Assembly: GCF_007860135.1 (NCBI RefSeq)
Contig: NZ_SJPV01000006.1
Coordinates: 124,001-188,000, forward strand
DNA length: 64,000 nt
Source of the DNA: Novipirellula artificiosorum
GTDB taxonomy: Bacteria > Planctomycetota > Planctomycetia > Pirellulales > Pirellulaceae
Reading direction: 5' to 3'
The position numbers and the translations under genes are program-made. This document shows positions 35,219 through 45,220 of the stretch, piece by piece. Below the pieces are notes generated by a model. It saw only the letters and a program-made list of their open reading frames with translations. It was not told the DNA's origin and searched no databases. Numbering within the stretch: the stretch's first letter is position 1; each line of letters starts with the position of its first letter.

Positions 35219-35460
35219 GGATGCACACTCGAGGTTCGGTTTGGGAAAAAGGATTGGCTGATGGGAAAAAGCCAAGTAGCGGGCTTTCTCGACCGATAGT
35301 GTACCAGAAGTTAGTTTGCCGTCATCACGCCCTGATTCAGGTAAAACAGGTAAACAGGGGCAGATATGGCACCTATCCGGTTCTTTGATAGACTGGGTTC
35401 GCACGCGCGGGGCCACCAAGCCCCTTTCCCACCAAGCTTCCTCCTCAAGGATTCCCACCG

Positions 35461-36858
35461 ATGACCCACCCAAAGATCCCCTTTCAAGCCACGGCACCGA
35501 CGACAGCGCGGCGGATGTTTCTGAAATCGACCGTTGCGACCGGTGCCGCCGTTTCGGTCCCCTATTTCGGTTCCACCCAATCCTCGTTTGCGGCGGAATC
35601 CAAATCGAAAAATGCTAAGATGTCGATCGGGGTGATTGGCGCCGGAGGAATGGCAAACGGGAACATCAACACCGCCAAAGAGTGGTTGGATGTCGTTGCC
35701 GTTGCAGATGTGGACGCCAAACACCGAGAGGCGTTTGGCGCAAAATTCAGTGGTGGCAAAGCGGACCTCTACGAAGACTATCGTGCCATTCTGGATCGCG
35801 ATGACATCGACATCATCCACATTGCAACCCCGGACCATTGGCATACCAAGCCATTGATTGAAGCGATGCTTGCCGGAAAGGACGTCTACTGCGAGAAGCC
35901 ATTGACCCTCACCATCGACGAGGGCAAAAAGATCCGTGAAGTCCAGAAGAAGACGGGCCGGATTGTTCAGGTGGGGACTCAGCAGCGAAGCACGTTCAAT
36001 CTGTTCGTCAAGGCGATGGCGCTCGTTGCCGACGGCCGACTCGGCCGGATCCAGCAAGTTCAAGCTGCGATCGGCAGTGGTCCCTCCAGTCCCGAGGTGC
36101 CGGTGGCTCCCATTCCGAAAGAGCTGAACTGGGATCGGTGGCTTGGCCCCACTCCCAAGGTCCCGTATCGCTACTTGGCCCAACCAGGCAGTCAACGAGC
36201 CAAAACAAACTGTCACTTCGAGTTCCGCTGGTGGTACGACTACTCAGGCGGAAAATTGACCGATTGGGGCGCTCACCATGTCGATATCTGCAACTGGGCG
36301 TTGAAATTGAATGGGCAAACCGCAGGACCGCTGTCGATTAGCGGCTCGGCAAAGCATCCGGTTGAATTCCAGGACGGTTATCCGGTCCAGAAGGACCGCT
36401 ACAACACGACGACCCAGCTTCGTTTCACCGTTAAGTACCCAGGTGATACGGAATTGATTATTCGCAGCGACACGCGTAGCGGCGTCTTGATCACCGGTGA
36501 CAAAGGACGCATCTTCGTCAGCCGTGGCTCCTTGACCGGCAAGCCCGTCGAAGATTTGGTGAGTCAACCACTGCCCGAGGACGCGATTAGCAAGGTCTAC
36601 AAGGGCTTGCCGATGGAATTCAACGAGCGGAAAGCCCACTGGGCCAATTTCCTGCATTGTGTCCGTGAGCGAAAAGAACCGATTTCGGACGTCCACAGCC
36701 ACATGCAAATGCTGAACGTCTGCCATTTGGCTGGGATTTCAGCTCGTTTGGGGCGTGATTTGCAATGGGATGACACCGCGGAGCAAATTGTTGGCGACGA
36801 CCAAGCCAATCGCTTCTTGTCCCGACCTTACCGCGAAGGCTATGAAATCGAGATGTAG
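35461..36858 (+). CDS. Tat-exported Gfo/Idh/MocA-family oxidoreductase
   Basis: A 465-residue protein. A twin-arginine signal is visible at residues 17-45 (ARRMFLKSTVATGAAVSVP), followed by the NAD(P)-binding Rossmann motif GVIGAGGMANG (57-67), ADVDAKHREAFG and the family motif YCEKPLTLT near 145. The C-terminal alpha/beta domain carries WWYDYSGGKLTDWGAHHVDICNW-type residues including the conserved D-x-x-x-H. Such enzymes oxidise or reduce sugars with a tightly bound cofactor, and Tat-exported forms are characteristic of planctomycetes. It ends in a good terminator and appears to be monocistronic. Confidence 0.92.
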   Translation: MTHPKIPFQATAPTTARRMFLKSTVATGAAVSVPYFGSTQSSFAAESKSKNAKMSIGVIGAGGMANGNINTAKEWLDVVAVADVDAKHREAFGAKFSGGKADLYEDYRAILDRDDIDIIHIATPDHWHTKPLIEAMLAGKDVYCEKPLTLTIDEGKKIREVQKKTGRIVQVGTQQRSTFNLFVKAMALVADGRLGRIQQVQAAIGSGPSSPEVPVAPIPKELNWDRWLGPTPKVPYRYLAQPGSQRAKTNCHFEFRWWYDYSGGKLTDWGAHHVDICNWALKLNGQTAGPLSISGSAKHPVEFQDGYPVQKDRYNTTTQLRFTVKYPGDTELIIRSDTRSGVLITGDKGRIFVSRGSLTGKPVEDLVSQPLPEDAISKVYKGLPMEFNERKAHWANFLHCVRERKEPISDVHSHMQMLNVCHLAGISARLGRDLQWDDTAEQIVGDDQANRFLSRPYREGYEIEM

Positions 36859-36908
36859 CAGCCCTCACACACCGTGAGAGGTAGCCTATGCTGCCCAAGC
36901 CGAATCCC

Positions 36909-36946
36909 AACGCCGCAGGGTGAGTAGTCGCCATGCGGCGTTTTTT
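36909..36946 (+). terminator. Rho-independent terminator after the Gfo/Idh gene
   Basis: Perfect 9-bp stem AACGCCGCA (36909-36917) and TGCGGCGTT (36934-36942) with a 16-base loop; the T-tract runs on to 36946. It is 50 bases past the stop and 63 before metY. Confidence 0.85.
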
Positions 36947-37009
36947 GATTTATGCTCTTTGCCAGAGCGGAACCGCGCTTCTACCCACAACTTTTCTGGA
37001 AAATAGCCC

Positions 37010-38311
37010 ATGACTGAAAAATATCGTCCCGCAACCTTAGCCCTTCACGCCGGTCAAGTCCCCGATCCAACGACCAACAGTCGCGCGGTTCCGATCTATG
37101 CGACCACCAGCTACACGTTCAACGATACCGATCATGCAGCTGCCCTGTTCGGATTGACCGAATTCGGCAACATCTACAGCCGCTTGATGAACCCCACGGT
37201 CGATGTGCTTGAAAAACGGCTTGCAGCGCTCGACGGAGGCGTCACGGGGCTTTGCTTTGCATCGGGCCAAGCCGCGATCACCGCCGCAATTTTGACCATC
37301 GCCCATAGCGGTCAGAATATCATCAGCAGCACGTCGCTGTATGGCGGCACCTGGACGCTGTTCACCCAAACGTTCAAAAACCTCGGGATCGAGGTTCGTT
37401 TTTTTGACGCGGATCACCCTGAAAAGATTCATGAATTGGCCGACGAGAACACTCGGCTGGTCTACATGGAAAGCATCGGCAATCCCAAGAATGACGTTCC
37501 CGATTTCGAAGCGATCACCAAGGCTGCCCATTCGGCGCCACACGGTTCGCTCCCGGTGCTCTGTGACAATACCGTGATGACACCGATGCTGCTTCAGCCG
37601 ATCAAGCATGGCGTTGACATTGTCGTCTACAGTACAACGAAATTCATCGGAGGGCATGGTACGCACATTGGTGGTGCGATAGTCGATAGCGGCAACTTCA
37701 AGTGGGCCGACCAACCGAAGAAATGGCCCGAGTTCTGTGGCCCTTCGCCGTCCTATCACGGGGCGGTGTTCGAGGAGCATCTTCGCGGTATGGGCAACAT
37801 TGCCTACAACGTCCACATCCGCACCCACTGGCTTCGTGATACGGGTGCGGCGATGAGCCCGTTTGCAGCGTTCCTGTTTTTGCAAGGACTCGAAACACTG
37901 CATTTGCGCATGCCACGGCACTGTGAAAATGCATTGAAGGTTGCCCAATTCTTGGAAAGCCACGACAAAGTCGAATGGGTGAACTATCCAGGATTGCCGT
38001 CTCATAAGGATCACAGCCGAGCCTTGAAATACTTGCCTGATGGCCAAGGAGCGATTCTGGGGTTCGGCATCAAAGGAGGCGTCGAAGCAGGCAAGCGGTT
38101 CATCAACGCATGCGAACTCTGTTCACACTTGGCCAACATCGGCGACGCAAAGACGTTGGTGATCCATCCGGCCAGCACCACGCACCAACAGTTATCGGTA
38201 GACGAGCAGAAGCAAACCGGTGTGCTGCCAGAGTACGTTCGCGTTTCCGTAGGATTGGAAGACATCGAGGACATTCTCGATGACTTGAAGCAAGCTTTAG
38301 CCAAGGCTTAG
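37010..38311 (+). CDS. metY: O-acetylhomoserine sulfhydrylase (aminocarboxypropyltransferase)
   Basis: A 433-residue PLP enzyme of the Cys/Met metabolism family. Features: GQVPDPTTNSRAVPIYATTSYTF-type N-terminus, IYSRLMNPTVDVLEKRLAALDGG, CFASGQAAI, VYMESIGNPKNDVPD, and the Schiff-base lysine in YSTTKFIGGHG near residue 211; SVGLEDIEDILDDL closes the protein. It converts O-acetylhomoserine and sulfide to homocysteine. The next gene, 10 bases downstream, makes the O-acetylhomoserine substrate, so the two form a direct methionine-synthesis operon. Confidence 0.95.
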   Translation: MTEKYRPATLALHAGQVPDPTTNSRAVPIYATTSYTFNDTDHAAALFGLTEFGNIYSRLMNPTVDVLEKRLAALDGGVTGLCFASGQAAITAAILTIAHSGQNIISSTSLYGGTWTLFTQTFKNLGIEVRFFDADHPEKIHELADENTRLVYMESIGNPKNDVPDFEAITKAAHSAPHGSLPVLCDNTVMTPMLLQPIKHGVDIVVYSTTKFIGGHGTHIGGAIVDSGNFKWADQPKKWPEFCGPSPSYHGAVFEEHLRGMGNIAYNVHIRTHWLRDTGAAMSPFAAFLFLQGLETLHLRMPRHCENALKVAQFLESHDKVEWVNYPGLPSHKDHSRALKYLPDGQGAILGFGIKGGVEAGKRFINACELCSHLANIGDAKTLVIHPASTTHQQLSVDEQKQTGVLPEYVRVSVGLEDIEDILDDLKQALAKA

Positions 38312-38321
38312 TGCCCCTCGA

Positions 38322-40088
38322 ATGTCAGATCCCTTTTCCAGCACAGACGATCTCCGCACGGCTGCTCCGCTGCCCCACGCCCAATCGGTCTTTTTCGAAG
38401 GTCCGATTCGATTGGAACTCGGTGGCGAGTTACCGGGGATTCGCTGCGCGTATGAAACTTGGGGAACGCTCAACGAAGAGGCGTCCAACGCCGTCTTGGT
38501 TTGCCACGCGATTTCGGGGGATTCGCACGTCGCCCGGCACACGCCGGATGACGCGACCGGCTGGTGGGATCAACTGATCGGCCCGGGAAAGTACATTGAC
38601 ACGGATCGTTTCTTCGTGGTTTGTCCGAATGTCTTGGGTGGATGCCGTGGTTCGACAGGCCCGAGTGATATCGATCCCAGCAGTGGCCCTGAACCGCGGC
38701 CCTATGGAGCCAACTTTCCTCGCATCACCATCGGCGACATGGTCGGCGTGCAACGCTTGTTGTCCGAAAAACTTGGCATCAAGAAATGGCGGGCGGTCGT
38801 TGGCGGATCCGTTGGAGGACACCAAGCGTTGACATGGGTCTCACGCTACCCCGAGTCGGTGGAGTGTTGTGTGGCCATCGCAACCTCGCCACGTTTGACG
38901 TCGCAAGCCCTAGCGTTTGATGTGATTGGTCGCAACGCGATTCAAACCGACCCTTACTTTGCCGGGGGCCAGTACTATGACAAGCCCAACCGCCCGGATA
39001 CCGGGTTGGCCATCGCTCGGATGCTTGGACATGTGACCTACTTGTCGAGCGAGGCGATGGAGAAGAAATTCGAGCCCGATCGTCATGACCCACGAGAAAT
39101 CGTTTCCAGTTTTGAACAACGATTCAGCGTCGGCTCCTACTTGGCCCATCAAGGAGAAAAATTTACGACTCGGTTTGATGCGAACAGCTACATCACGTTG
39201 TCGATGGCGATGGACCTCTTCGATCTCGGGGCTCACCGGCTGGCACTGATGGAAACCTTCGACGATGCGACTTGTGACTTCTTGATCGTCAGTTTCAGTA
39301 GCGATTGGTTATTCACTCCCGGTCAATCTCGGGAAATTGTCGACGCCCTGATGGCGCTCGACAAACGGGTGACCTATGCAGAAATCACTTCAAATGCTGG
39401 TCACGATTCCTTCTTGATCGATCAATACATCGAACAGTATGGGCCATTGATTCGGGCGAAATTGGGTTCGATCGACCAAGAAAAGCCTGCCCTGAACGCC
39501 GCGGAAGAGTCGATTCTTGAACTGATTCCCGCCACGGCATCCGTATTGGATTTGGGCTGCGGCAGCGGGCGTTTGCTGATGGCACTCAAACAACAACCAG
39601 CGCGGCGCGTCGTCGGCGTTGAAGTCGCGCAACAAAAGATCTTAGCAGCGGCGTCCCGTGGGCTTGATGTGATCGACTATGACCTCAACCAAGGGCTTTC
39701 TGCCTTTATCGACAAACAGTTCGACGTCGTGGTCCTGAGTGCCACGTTACAAGCGGTCGCTAATGTCGAGTCGTTGTTCGATGAAATGCTGCGAGTGGGT
39801 AAGCGCGTGATTGTCAGTTTCGCAAACTTTGCCTACCGCGAGCTGCGCGAAGACTACGTTCGGCGAGGGCGATCTCCACGGGCTCCGGGAGTCTTCGACT
39901 ACGCATGGTACAATACCCCGAATCGTCGCTTCCCGAGCATTGCAGACGTTCAAGACCTTTGCCAAGCCAAGCATGTCACGATCCATCATTCGATTTTCAT
40001 TGACACGGCAACCCGAGAACTGATTGATGAACAAGACGACCCCAACCTGAATGCGGATACCGCAATCTTGGTGATAAGCCGCGATTGA
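38322..40088 (+). CDS. metX: MetX-MetW fusion: homoserine O-acetyltransferase plus methyltransferase-like domain
   Basis: A 588-residue fusion. Residues 1-380 are an alpha/beta-hydrolase-fold homoserine acyltransferase: HAISGDSHVA, PNVLGGCRGSTGP, nucleophile Ser near 163 in VVGGSVGGHQAL, Asp near 327 in SFSSDWLFTP and His near 360 in NAGHDSFLID. Residues about 395-588 are a MetW-like domain with VLDLGCGSGRLLMALK, VGVEVAQQKILAA and GLDVIDYDLNQGL, VFDYAWYNTPNRRFPS. MetW is usually a separate partner needed for full MetX activity in several bacteria; here the partners are joined. Co-transcribed with metY. Confidence 0.93.
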   Translation: MSDPFSSTDDLRTAAPLPHAQSVFFEGPIRLELGGELPGIRCAYETWGTLNEEASNAVLVCHAISGDSHVARHTPDDATGWWDQLIGPGKYIDTDRFFVVCPNVLGGCRGSTGPSDIDPSSGPEPRPYGANFPRITIGDMVGVQRLLSEKLGIKKWRAVVGGSVGGHQALTWVSRYPESVECCVAIATSPRLTSQALAFDVIGRNAIQTDPYFAGGQYYDKPNRPDTGLAIARMLGHVTYLSSEAMEKKFEPDRHDPREIVSSFEQRFSVGSYLAHQGEKFTTRFDANSYITLSMAMDLFDLGAHRLALMETFDDATCDFLIVSFSSDWLFTPGQSREIVDALMALDKRVTYAEITSNAGHDSFLIDQYIEQYGPLIRAKLGSIDQEKPALNAAEESILELIPATASVLDLGCGSGRLLMALKQQPARRVVGVEVAQQKILAAASRGLDVIDYDLNQGLSAFIDKQFDVVVLSATLQAVANVESLFDEMLRVGKRVIVSFANFAYRELREDYVRRGRSPRAPGVFDYAWYNTPNRRFPSIADVQDLCQAKHVTIHHSIFIDTATRELIDEQDDPNLNADTAILVISRD

Positions 40089-40200
40089 TTGAATCGGATA
40101 CGATCATTCACAGACTCAACCGAAATCACCCCTCCATTCAGGCAAGATACTCTTGCAAACCTGCATCGATCGCAACTCATCTTCCTCCGATTGAAATTCG

Positions 40201-40776
40201 ATGTCTGATCCCGAACGTCACAATCGCGTCAACCTTCATCACCATCTTCGCGAAGATATCGTGGTCCTTCTGCCTTACGTCGGGTATCGCAACGGTACCC
40301 TCGGTTTCGGTGACGGTTGTATCCTCCGGCGAACCGATACCACGTCAATGGGTGACACCGTGATCCGCATGCTCGAACATTGTGCTGCCGCCGACACAAG
40401 CCCGCTCGAGGAACGGCGGAACGTCGCGCTGGAGCGGGCGCGGCGCGGCTTTGATCTCAGTTTCGATGAGCACTTTCCCTCGTTCGGCATACCGGACAAC
40501 TGGGGGCGCATCTACGAGCAATTTCCGGCACTTCTTTATCACCCCAGGGCTTCCGCTCGAGTCTTTGCCGACGCGGAGATTTCGGATCGCAACGACCCTG
40601 ACCTGCTGACGATGAGTTACCTACAACTTCGCCGGCAAGATCGGGGCATCTATTCCACGGCGCATTCCGAAACGATCAACCGATCAGCGGGTCCCACTAC
40701 GATTGGCGAGCTGATCTCCGATCGATTGCAAAGGTGGCGCCCCAAGCCGCGTCTATTGGGTTGGCTTTTTGCTTGA
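40201..40776 (+). CDS. Unknown 191-residue protein
   Basis: No family recognised. The N-terminal third (LREDIVVLLPYVGYRNGTLGF) and the middle (FPSFGIPDNWGRIYEQFPALLYHP) look globular and cytoplasmic; no signal peptide or membrane helix. A basic C-terminal tail (RWRPKPRLLGWLFA) ends the protein. It follows metXW by 112 bases on the same strand and is convergent with a sulfatase; neither neighbour indicates a function. Confidence 0.5.
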   Translation: MSDPERHNRVNLHHHLREDIVVLLPYVGYRNGTLGFGDGCILRRTDTTSMGDTVIRMLEHCAAADTSPLEERRNVALERARRGFDLSFDEHFPSFGIPDNWGRIYEQFPALLYHPRASARVFADAEISDRNDPDLLTMSYLQLRRQDRGIYSTAHSETINRSAGPTTIGELISDRLQRWRPKPRLLGWLFA

Positions 40777-40912
40777 CGCATGCTGAAATTGACACGGGCA
40801 GCGAGCAAAGTCGCGATTTCCTTGTGGAGTGGGGCACGCGCGGTGGCCGATCTTCACGGCGATGGCCGCGGAAACGTGAAGTAGCTAGCGACGAAGGAGT
40901 TGCGTTTCCGAG

Positions 40913-42697
40913 TCAATCGACGGCGGAATCAACACGCTTGAACATCAGCAAGCGGAAATCCATGACCTGGGTTCCAGGGATTTCGAGGGCACGCAGCGTC
41001 AATTGGCCGGGCCCTTGTTCTAACTCCATCGTGCCAAGATTCATTGCTCGAAAATCCTTCACGTACGACTCCATCCGCTCGACGCGGTCATGTTCGGCCC
41101 CTCGCAGCGGAGGGTCCTGTGCTTGAGTGATCTGTCCTTCGATGCGACTGCCATTGATGCTAAGCTCAAACCTCGACCCGACATCTTCGGCCGGACAGGT
41201 GTAGTACAGAACGACCTCGAAGGTTCCGTCGGCGACCACTTCGGCATTCCACGTGATCGCTTCATCAAGCTGTGTCCAGTGGGTCAGGAATGAGCAATTG
41301 GGCCAGCGATTGGAACGCTGGATTCCGCCACTTCCTTCGGCATCACGAGCGGGCATTTGGGTGTATTCGAAATCCGGATGTCCAATCAAGAACGGGCGTG
41401 GCTGCTGATTGTTGTTTTTAAACACCTCGTTCTGCCACGCTTTCACGTCCGCTTTCAATTCGCTTGTGAGTTGTGGGTGCTCGGCAGAGACGTCTTGGTC
41501 CTGACCGGGATCGGCTGCCAAATCGAATAGTTTTCCCTGATGGTCCAAACGAAATTGCGGTGTCCGAACACTGACGCGATTTCCCCAGTGTGAAAAGATC
41601 TTTCGATCAGGCAATGACGTCTGCGTGCCCAGCAAAACGGGCTTCAAGCTCACACCATCCAGTGGCTTTTGGCTGATGATCGGTATGCCGGTCAAATCCG
41701 CCAACGTGGGCAACAAGTCAATCGCACCGCCGATCTGAGTCACTTGCGTTCCGGGCTCAATGGCGGCGGGCCAGCGAATCACCATCGGTGACCGAACGCC
41801 TCCCTCGTCGGTTGATCCTTTCCGCCCTTTCATCCCACCATTCCAGCGGTTGCTGTTAGGACCGTTGTCACAAAAGTAAAGGACAATCGTGTTCTCTGCG
41901 AGTTTGAGTTCGTCCAACTTTTCGAGCAAACGCCCTACATTCCAGTCGATATTTTCACACATCGCCAATGCGGCACGCGTGAAGGGCAACGCTTCCTTTT
42001 TCGAATCGCGGTGAAGCATCGTCAGCCCCTTGTCCCGAAACTTGTCCCACCATCGATCCGGTACTTGCATCGGCGTGTGAGGCGTATTGAAGGGTAAGTA
42101 GACAAAAAAGGGTTGATCTTGATGCATTTCAATGAACTGCATCGCGTGGTTGGTAAAGTCGTCGGTCAGGTAGCCGTCACCTTGAACGATTTGGCCGTTG
42201 TGTTCCAGCATGGGACTGAAGTAGTCTCCCCAATGTCCGCTGCAAAAACCGTAGTACTCATCGAACCCGCGGCCACAGGGATGGTAGGGGTACTGCATCC
42301 CGTTATGCCATTTGCCAAACGCCGCAGTCGCATAGCCAGCGGCCTTAAACGTGTCAGCGATGGTGATTTCGTCTAAATTCAAGCGTTCGCCCCCCGAGGA
42401 GGTGCTATAGACCTTGCCGCGCGGGTGATAGCGTCCCGTCAAAAACTCGGCACGAGTCGGTGAACAAACGGGACAAACATAAAAGCGATCGAAACTGGCC
42501 CCGTCGCGGGCGAGCGAGTCAATCTTCGGAGTGCTCAGGTTGACGTTGCCATTCAGACTGAGATCGCCCCAACCCTGGTCATCACTTAGAATCACAACGA
42601 CATTGGGCCGCTCAGCGGCACCAAGCATCGCCACCGAAACGAGGGTCAGAAACGCGAACAAGCGAACGAGCGAGGTGGAGCGTTTGGGGGTCGGCAT
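40913..42697 (-). CDS. Exported sulfatase (arylsulfatase-like) with an added C-terminal beta domain
   Basis: A 594-residue protein with a signal peptide (about 1-27), ERPNVVVILSDDQGWGD (metal-binding Asp pair) and the formylglycine motif CSPTR with Cys78, followed by LTGRYHPRGKV; GKWHNG and FVYLPFNTPH give further active-site residues. The sulfatase part ends near 430. The remaining 160 residues (HWTQLDEAITWNAEV, FEVVLYYTCPAEDVGSRFELSINGSRI) look like a beta-sandwich carbohydrate-binding or DUF5077-like domain. Family members remove sulfate esters from polysaccharides, consistent with marine planctomycete lifestyles. ATG 42697 was preferred to the upstream 42754 because the signal peptide begins there. 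Confidence 0.92.
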   Translation of the reverse strand: MPTPKRSTSLVRLFAFLTLVSVAMLGAAERPNVVVILSDDQGWGDLSLNGNVNLSTPKIDSLARDGASFDRFYVCPVCSPTRAEFLTGRYHPRGKVYSTSSGGERLNLDEITIADTFKAAGYATAAFGKWHNGMQYPYHPCGRGFDEYYGFCSGHWGDYFSPMLEHNGQIVQGDGYLTDDFTNHAMQFIEMHQDQPFFVYLPFNTPHTPMQVPDRWWDKFRDKGLTMLHRDSKKEALPFTRAALAMCENIDWNVGRLLEKLDELKLAENTIVLYFCDNGPNSNRWNGGMKGRKGSTDEGGVRSPMVIRWPAAIEPGTQVTQIGGAIDLLPTLADLTGIPIISQKPLDGVSLKPVLLGTQTSLPDRKIFSHWGNRVSVRTPQFRLDHQGKLFDLAADPGQDQDVSAEHPQLTSELKADVKAWQNEVFKNNNQQPRPFLIGHPDFEYTQMPARDAEGSGGIQRSNRWPNCSFLTHWTQLDEAITWNAEVVADGTFEVVLYYTCPAEDVGSRFELSINGSRIEGQITQAQDPPLRGAEHDRVERMESYVKDFRAMNLGTMELEQGPGQLTLRALEIPGTQVMDFRLLMFKRVDSAVD

Positions 42698-42898
42698 GAA
42701 AGTCTTTTTGCGAATCAACGAGGGAAGGATGTAGTAGATCGTGCCCTTAAGCATTGATCATTGTAGCGACGCAGCGGGCGCAGGGGACCACCGCAGCCCC
42801 GATGCGGGTTTGCATCCGGGTTCGGTTATTGACATTTTCCTCGGTAATAGCCACCCTTTGGGCGTATTCTTCGCACCCATTTCTCCTGTAGGCTGACC

Positions 42899-45130
42899 AT
42901 GTCCGAATCGACCGCGGATCTCATCTATACCCACACCGACGAAGCTCCGGCGTTGGCGACGTTTTCCTGGTTGCCGATCGTCGAGGCGTATGGTGCGACT
43001 GCGGGCGTCACCATCGCGACAAAAGACATCTCGTTGGCGGGTCGTATTTTGGCGGCTTTTCCGGAGGCCGCTGGCAGTTCGGCTGTTTCCGACGCCTTGG
43101 CCGAACTTGGCGAACGGGTCAAGAACCCCGAAGCCAACATCATCAAACTGCCTAACATTAGCGCGTCGATTCCCCAATTGACTGCGGCGATCCAAGAGCT
43201 TCAGTCCCGAGGCTATGCGGTTCCCGACTTCCCCGCTGACCCGAAAACCGATCAGGAAACGCAAACGCGTGCGAAGTACGCCTCGGTGCTTGGCAGTGCG
43301 GTGAACCCGGTACTCCGCGAAGGCAATTCGGATCGGCGTGTTGCGACTCCGGTAAAGAAGTACGCCCAAGCTCATCCCCATTCGATGGGCAAGTGGACCG
43401 CCGATTGTCCATCGCATGTTGCACACATGACCGAAGGTGATTTTTACGGTTCCGAAAAATCGGCTGTACTTGACGATTCCAGTCCCTTGAAAATCACACT
43501 CTCGGGTGATGATGGGAAAGAAATCGTGTTGCGAGAATCGGTTCCGGTTGATGCTGGCGAAGTGGTCGACGCCTCGGTGATGAGCGTCAGCAGTCTGCAA
43601 GCGTTTTACAATCGCGAAATCGAAGCCGCTCGCAAAAGTGGTGTGTTGCTGTCACTGCATCTGAAAGCGACCATGATGAAGGTGTCCGATCCGATCCTAT
43701 TCGGACACGCTGTCAGCGTCTACTTTGCCGACATCTTTACGAAACACGCCGAAACGTTTGAGACACTCGCCGTCGACCCGAAGAACGGAATGGGAGGACT
43801 CGAAGCCAAGTTGGCTGGTTTACCGAAGGCAAGGCAAGCCGAGATCCAAGCCGATATCGAGGCCGTCTACCAGCGAGGCCCATCGTTAGCCATGGTGGAC
43901 TCCGATCGCGGCATCACCAATTTGCATGTACCAAGTGATGTGATCATTGATGCGTCGATGCCGGCAGCGATTCGTTCGTCCGGGATGATGTGGGGGCCGG
44001 ATGGAAAGTTGCAGCCCACCAAGGCGATCATCCCCGACCGTTGTTACGCAGGCGTTTACCAACAAACCATCGACTTTTGTAAAAAGAACGGCGCCTTTGA
44101 TGTCACCAAGATGGGGACGGTCAGCAATGTGGGGCTGATGGCCAAGAAAGCGGAGGAATACGGTTCGCACGACAAGACGTTTGAAATCCCTGCAAGCGGT
44201 ACCGTCCGTGTCACCAACGCAGCCGGAAAGGTGATTTTCGAACATCAGGTCGAAAAAGGGGATGTTTGGCGAATGTGCCAAACCAAGGATGTCGCGATCC
44301 GGGACTGGGTCAAACTTGCTGTCGATCGCGCGCGGATCACGGGAACCACGGCGATCTTTTGGCTCGATAAGAATCGTGCCCACGACGCGAATTTGATTGC
44401 CAAGGTCGAAAGCTACCTGAAAGACCACGAAACCAGCGGGCTGGACCTTCGGATTCTCGATCCGGTCGCAGCAACACAAGTGACTTGCGAGCGGGCGTCT
44501 GAGGGACTGGATACGATCTCGGTGACCGGCAATGTCCTACGAGATTATCTGACCGACTTGTTCCCCATTTTGGAACTGGGGACGAGTGCAAAAATGTTGT
44601 CGATCGTCCCACTGCTTGCGGGAGGCGGTTTGTATGAAACCGGCGCGGGAGGCTCCGCTCCAAAACATGTCCAGCAATTTGTTAGCGAAGGCCATTTGCG
44701 ATGGGATTCGCTTGGCGAATTCCTTGCCTTGGCGGTCTCCCTGGAAGACCTGGGGCGCAAGAAAAGCAATCCGAAGATTGACGTCCTGGCTAAAGCTCTC
44801 GAAACGGCTACGGAACGTTTTCTACAGAACGACAAGTCACCATCACGAAAAGTGGGGGAGATTGACACACGAGGCAGCCATTTTTATCTGGCGATGTACT
44901 GGGCCCGTGCACTGGCAGATCAAACGATCGACTCGGAGCTCTCGAACACTTTCACGCCCGTCGCTAAGGCAATGGAAGAACAAGAACCGACGATTGTTGA
45001 CGAATTGGCAGCGGCACAAGGCAAGGCCGTGGATCTTGGCGGCTACTATTTTCCCGACCAAGAAAAGACATCCGCCGCAATGCGCCCGAGCAAAACGTTG
45101 AACAAAATCTTGGCCCAGCTCACAGCGTGA
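42899..45130 (+). CDS. icd: Monomeric NADP-dependent isocitrate dehydrogenase
   Basis: A 743-residue protein typical of the monomeric IDH class: IYTHTDEAPALATFSWLPIV, DGKEIVLRESVPVDAGEVVDASVMS, HLKATMMKVSDPILFGH, NGMGGLEAKLAGLP, SDRGITNLHVPSDVIIDASMPA and DRCYAGVYQ. It oxidatively decarboxylates isocitrate to 2-oxoglutarate with NADP in the TCA cycle. It is divergent from the sulfatase with a 201-base gap. Monomeric IDH occurs sporadically in bacteria and is not homologous at the sequence level to the usual dimeric enzyme. Confidence 0.96.
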   Translation: MSESTADLIYTHTDEAPALATFSWLPIVEAYGATAGVTIATKDISLAGRILAAFPEAAGSSAVSDALAELGERVKNPEANIIKLPNISASIPQLTAAIQELQSRGYAVPDFPADPKTDQETQTRAKYASVLGSAVNPVLREGNSDRRVATPVKKYAQAHPHSMGKWTADCPSHVAHMTEGDFYGSEKSAVLDDSSPLKITLSGDDGKEIVLRESVPVDAGEVVDASVMSVSSLQAFYNREIEAARKSGVLLSLHLKATMMKVSDPILFGHAVSVYFADIFTKHAETFETLAVDPKNGMGGLEAKLAGLPKARQAEIQADIEAVYQRGPSLAMVDSDRGITNLHVPSDVIIDASMPAAIRSSGMMWGPDGKLQPTKAIIPDRCYAGVYQQTIDFCKKNGAFDVTKMGTVSNVGLMAKKAEEYGSHDKTFEIPASGTVRVTNAAGKVIFEHQVEKGDVWRMCQTKDVAIRDWVKLAVDRARITGTTAIFWLDKNRAHDANLIAKVESYLKDHETSGLDLRILDPVAATQVTCERASEGLDTISVTGNVLRDYLTDLFPILELGTSAKMLSIVPLLAGGGLYETGAGGSAPKHVQQFVSEGHLRWDSLGEFLALAVSLEDLGRKKSNPKIDVLAKALETATERFLQNDKSPSRKVGEIDTRGSHFYLAMYWARALADQTIDSELSNTFTPVAKAMEEQEPTIVDELAAAQGKAVDLGGYYFPDQEKTSAAMRPSKTLNKILAQLTA

Positions 45131-45220
45131 ACACCCTCTGCGGAGTCGCGGCCACCCTCAAATCAAGGTGTGACCGACCACGAGACATGCGAGCGTCCCG
45201 TTCGCGGCTTGACGAAATCC

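Noticed and set aside
37037..38047. 336-codon minus-strand open frame
   Set aside because: Antisense to metY, whose PLP motifs are unambiguous; no recognisable motif in the reverse frame.
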